The notes beneath the pieces are model-generated. The model saw only the letters and a program-made list of their open reading frames with translations, was not told the DNA's origin and did not search any database. From positions 1-31,154 of the forward strand of contig UQVA01000022.1 of NCBI GenBank assembly GCA_900544405.1: a stretch of 31,154 nt of DNA. The letters are read 5' to 3'. Below are positions 28,890 through 31,154 of this stretch, one piece after another. The position numbers and the translations under genes are program-made. The first letter of the stretch is position 1. Every line of letters begins with the position of its first letter. This stretch comes from an uncultured Eubacteriales bacterium (GTDB lineage: Bacteria > Bacillota > Clostridia > Oscillospirales > Oscillospiraceae).

Positions 28890-30824
28890 TTACTTTTTCT
28901 TTCTGCTTACAACCGTTGTGCCGATGGCTGCGCCGCCGCTGGCAAACAGCAGGACAATCCACAGTGCAAGGTTGCTTGTATCGCCGGTCTGGGGATTCTT
29001 ATCGGATGTTCCCGGTTTGGTACTGGCAGGTTGTTTCTCAAGAGCAGCAATCGCATCTTCGATAGCTTTTGCCATCTTGTCTACTTCAGATTGCTCCGTA
29101 ATATTTTTGCCACGGACAACAGCTTTGACAGCGGTTTCCACACCGGAGAAATCCTTGTAGTCATTCTTGTTTAGTGCATTTGCTTTGGCAATGGCTGCAT
29201 CTACCTTTGTGTAATCGGCATCCTTGTATTGCAGGGCGGCAATGGCATCTTCAATAGCTTTCGCCATTGCGTCAACTTCGCTCTGCTCAGTGATATTCTT
29301 GTCACGGACAACGGCATTCACAGCGGCTTCCACGCCGGTGAAGTCCTTGTACTCGTCCTTGTTCAGGGCGTTTGCCTTGGCGATGGCCGCATCTACCTTT
29401 GTGTAGTCAGCGCCCTTGTATTGCAGGGCAGCAATGGCATCTTCAATAGCCTTTGCCATTGCATCAACCTCTGTTTGCTGGGCTTTGCTTTTTGCTCGGT
29501 CAACAGAGTTAATGGAATCTTCTACCGCAGAATAATTTGTATAAAGGCTGCTATCAAGAGCCGTTGCCCTTGCGATGGCTGCATCGACAGCTGTGTAATC
29601 AGCGGGGATGTTATTGTCATCCCACACAAAAGTTGGATGACCGATTCCGGCAACCCATTCAACGCCCGCACCGGCATTGGTTTGCAAGCCAGCAAGGACA
29701 TCTGCGGAGGTGAAGTTGGAGACGGCAGTGCCGCACGATGACTGGTCAAAGGTCGGGTCGGCGCCCGCAGTACCTGCATCCCAATCAACCACCAGCTTAG
29801 CAACGGCTAAGTAATTGCCTTTATTATCAGGATATGTTTCTTCATCAAGCGTTACACCATCAGGAGGGGTATCCGGCCAAATGCAGTCGGTAACATGGGG
29901 CTTTACAACAGCTGTAATCCAAGTGATATTGCCAGGCTCAGCGCTAGTGATGTTTTTTGTTGCAACTATGCAATTTTTGATTATTACGCCAGGCTTGTTC
30001 CCAGAGAAGTTTTCAAAGTTTGCACCGAGAATACCACCTACAGCTGAATAGATATTATTGCAGGAAACAGAACCGCCAAACCAACAATCGGTAATCGACG
30101 AGCTGTCCGCAGAGTTTTCCCACTGACCAATCAGACCGCCAACGGTATCAACATGATCTTCATCGGATTCTGTACTGATAACCGTGGCGTCTGAGCCGCA
30201 GCCTTTTACTTGTGTGCCCCCAGTGCATTGGCCAATCAGTCCGCCGACCATCTTGTCGCCAACATTGTTTTCTATCTTTCCGCTTGTATAGCAGTTTTCA
30301 ACTGTGCCGCCATCGACCCAATCTGCCAAAATGCCGGCAAGTAACGAACCATCATTTGAGGCAATATCAGCGTCTATAACAAGTAAATTCTTTAATGTAC
30401 CACCGTCAGAAACAACTCCGAATAGTCCGTTTCGAATAAGTTCGTCACCAGTAGAGTGATGATGCAAATTCGTGATTTTGTGATACTGCCCATCAAAAGT
30501 ACCAGCAAAATATCTTCCAAAGTTGCTGCCATTTCCAATGGGGGTCCACTGGCAGCCGGATAAGTCGAGGTCATTATCTAAGTAAATCGTTTTCCCTTCA
30601 AATGATACAGATGCAGTTTTGTCATTGACTAACTGCGCTAAACCGGCCAACTGTTCGGCAGTGGTGAAATGGTATTCAGTATCCGTCTCATGGTCGGTGT
30701 ACCAGCTTGTATCTGCCGTACCGTCCCAATTATCTACTGAAGTTCCTTCAGCAAACGCTGTCATCGGAACAAGTGCCATCACAAGGCACAACGCAAGCAG
30801 AAGGCTTAGAAGTTTCTTCTTCAT
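28890..30824 (-). CDS. Sortase-anchored surface protein with FIVAR-like repeats, 644 aa
   Basis: A signal peptide (1-25, AFA cleavage) is followed by a beta-helix-like region of GLUG type (about 45-400) with WTPIGNGS, GTFDGQYHKITNL and repeated GGLIGQ motifs. Then come three 64-residue helical repeats (about 408-471, 472-535, 536-596), each starting ADYT and ending KAIEDAIAAL, of FIVAR type. The C terminus has NPQTG at 610-614, a hydrophobic segment and the tail SRKKK, which together form a sortase signal. The protein should be covalently wall-linked and may act in adhesion or glycan binding; the ligand is unknown. GGAGG lies 8 nt before the ATG. The DNA is AT-richer than the neighbouring core genes, which suggests acquisition. 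No clear promoter was found. Confidence 0.88.
   Translation of the reverse strand: MKKKLLSLLLALCLVMALVPMTAFAEGTSVDNWDGTADTSWYTDHETDTEYHFTTAEQLAGLAQLVNDKTASVSFEGKTIYLDNDLDLSGCQWTPIGNGSNFGRYFAGTFDGQYHKITNLHHHSTGDELIRNGLFGVVSDGGTLKNLLVIDADIASNDGSLLAGILADWVDGGTVENCYTSGKIENNVGDKMVGGLIGQCTGGTQVKGCGSDATVISTESDEDHVDTVGGLIGQWENSADSSSITDCWFGGSVSCNNIYSAVGGILGANFENFSGNKPGVIIKNCIVATKNITSAEPGNITWITAVVKPHVTDCIWPDTPPDGVTLDEETYPDNKGNYLAVAKLVVDWDAGTAGADPTFDQSSCGTAVSNFTSADVLAGLQTNAGAGVEWVAGIGHPTFVWDDNNIPADYTAVDAAIARATALDSSLYTNYSAVEDSINSVDRAKSKAQQTEVDAMAKAIEDAIAALQYKGADYTKVDAAIAKANALNKDEYKDFTGVEAAVNAVVRDKNITEQSEVDAMAKAIEDAIAALQYKDADYTKVDAAIAKANALNKNDYKDFSGVETAVKAVVRGKNITEQSEVDKMAKAIEDAIAALEKQPASTKPGTSDKNPQTGDTSNLALWIVLLFASGGAAIGTTVVSRKKK
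29037..29603 (-). repeat. Three tandem repeats of about 192 bp inside the surface-protein gene
   Basis: The repeats encode the FIVAR-like modules. Repeats 2 and 3 are closest in sequence (both contain YTKVDAAIAKANALNK), while repeat 1 is more diverged. Copy number may vary between strains. Confidence 0.85.
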
Positions 30825-30901
30825 TTTTATTCCTCCAAAATAATTCTATCCGCTATTTTCTTCCTCCGACAGCGGACACGCCGGAGAAGATAGAAGGTTT
30901 A

Positions 30902-30926
30902 ACCGGAAAAGATCGTTTTGCCGGTC
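30902..30926 (-). other. Hairpin between the terminal small ORF and the surface-protein gene
   Basis: ACCGG-AAAA...TTTT-G-CCGGT forms about 9 bp with one bulge. It lies a few bases after the stop of the 30931-31119 ORF. It has only a weak T-rich follow-up on the minus strand, so it may be a weak terminator or a leader structure. Confidence 0.3.
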
Positions 30927-30930
30927 GTGG

Positions 30931-31119
30931 TTAAGACTTCAATATCAAACCACCATCCTTCCGGCAAACGCAAAAAGCCGAAGCCAAGGCATAATGCACC
31001 CTGTCTCCGGCAATCGGTTCGTTATAAATTGTATGAAATAAGACTTGACACGCTGAAAAAACGGCGCTATGCTCCAGCCCAGCCCAGCCGACAATGATTG
31101 TCGCATTTCCGTTTGCCAT
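30931..31119 (-). CDS. Small ORF of unknown function, 62 aa
   Basis: An ATG at 31119 is preceded by AAGGAGG (31128-31134) with an 8-nt spacer, an excellent ribosome binding site. The predicted peptide starts MANGNATIIVGWAGLEH and is weakly hydrophobic, with three cysteines. I recognise no family. It could be a real small protein ahead of the surface-protein gene or a conserved non-coding stretch with a chance frame. Upstream sequence is outside the window. Confidence 0.35.
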   Translation of the reverse strand: MANGNATIIVGWAGLEHSAVFSACQVLFHTIYNEPIAGDRVHYALASAFCVCRKDGGLILKS

Positions 31120-31154
31120 AGTCAAGTCCTCCTTCCATAATTTCTAAGGCAAAA

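Noticed and set aside
29037..29603. Repeats of about 192 bp as a non-coding satellite
   Set aside because: They keep frame and encode 64-residue helical modules of the surface protein.
30838..30930. Promoter for the NPQTG surface-protein gene
   Set aside because: TAGAAT is present but has no acceptable -35 at 16-18 bp and would leave almost no leader, so none is annotated.

Overview
The window looks like a chromosomal segment of a GC-rich Gram-positive Clostridia, most likely a gut Oscillospirales/Oscillospiraceae-type bacterium. The signs are a T-box leader on ileS, SepF and DivIVA, a short Gram-positive Hfq, MutL with an endonuclease motif, an NPQTG sortase signal, AGGAGG-type ribosome binding sites and sigma-A-like promoters with mostly 17-bp spacers. 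The assignment comes from gene content only.

Layout. 1-400: the 3' part of a tRNA-Ser(CGA), its terminator and an AT-rich intergenic stretch with small hairpins. 402-7000: single-gene units, namely an unknown membrane protein (+), a lipoprotein esterase (-), a divergent ZIP metal transporter (+), glycogen phosphorylase (+) and a processive family 2 glycosyltransferase (-). 7168-8760: prfC (RF3, -), behind a leader holding a six-codon ORF and a possible SD/anti-SD switch. 8954-13123: two tandem secreted LRR / cell-wall-binding paralogues sharing an almost identical 3' block of about 700 bp. 13405-18470: yggS-sepF-divIVA-(T-box)-ileS on the minus strand, a shortened form of the Gram-positive ylm division cluster. 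18542-27000: a long minus-strand operon transcribed miaB-mutS-CPBP protease-mutL-CrtO-like membrane protein-miaA-hfq, closed by a terminator. 27187-28683: a divergent membrane-anchored foldase with a cytoplasmic zinc ribbon. 28711-31154: a strong terminator, a possible 44-codon gene remnant, a sortase-anchored surface protein with three 64-residue repeats, and a 62-codon ORF of doubtful reality. This last part is AT-richer than the core and looks accessory.

How the genes fit together. MiaA and MiaB act in sequence to make ms2i6A37 in tRNAs with A36-A37-A38; the tRNA-Ser at the left edge has that loop. MutS and MutL form the mismatch-repair pair. Hfq closes the operon, next to miaA as in many bacteria. 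SepF and DivIVA work in septation and pole organisation, and IleRS is controlled by an isoleucine T-box. The secreted LRR proteins, the foldase and the NPQTG protein belong to the cell surface.

The most original observation is the prfC leader: a strong SD, the peptide MVSFYP ending Pro-UAG, then a C-rich anti-SD that could pair with the prfC SD. This could let RF3 translation respond to slow termination. It is a hypothesis from one sequence.
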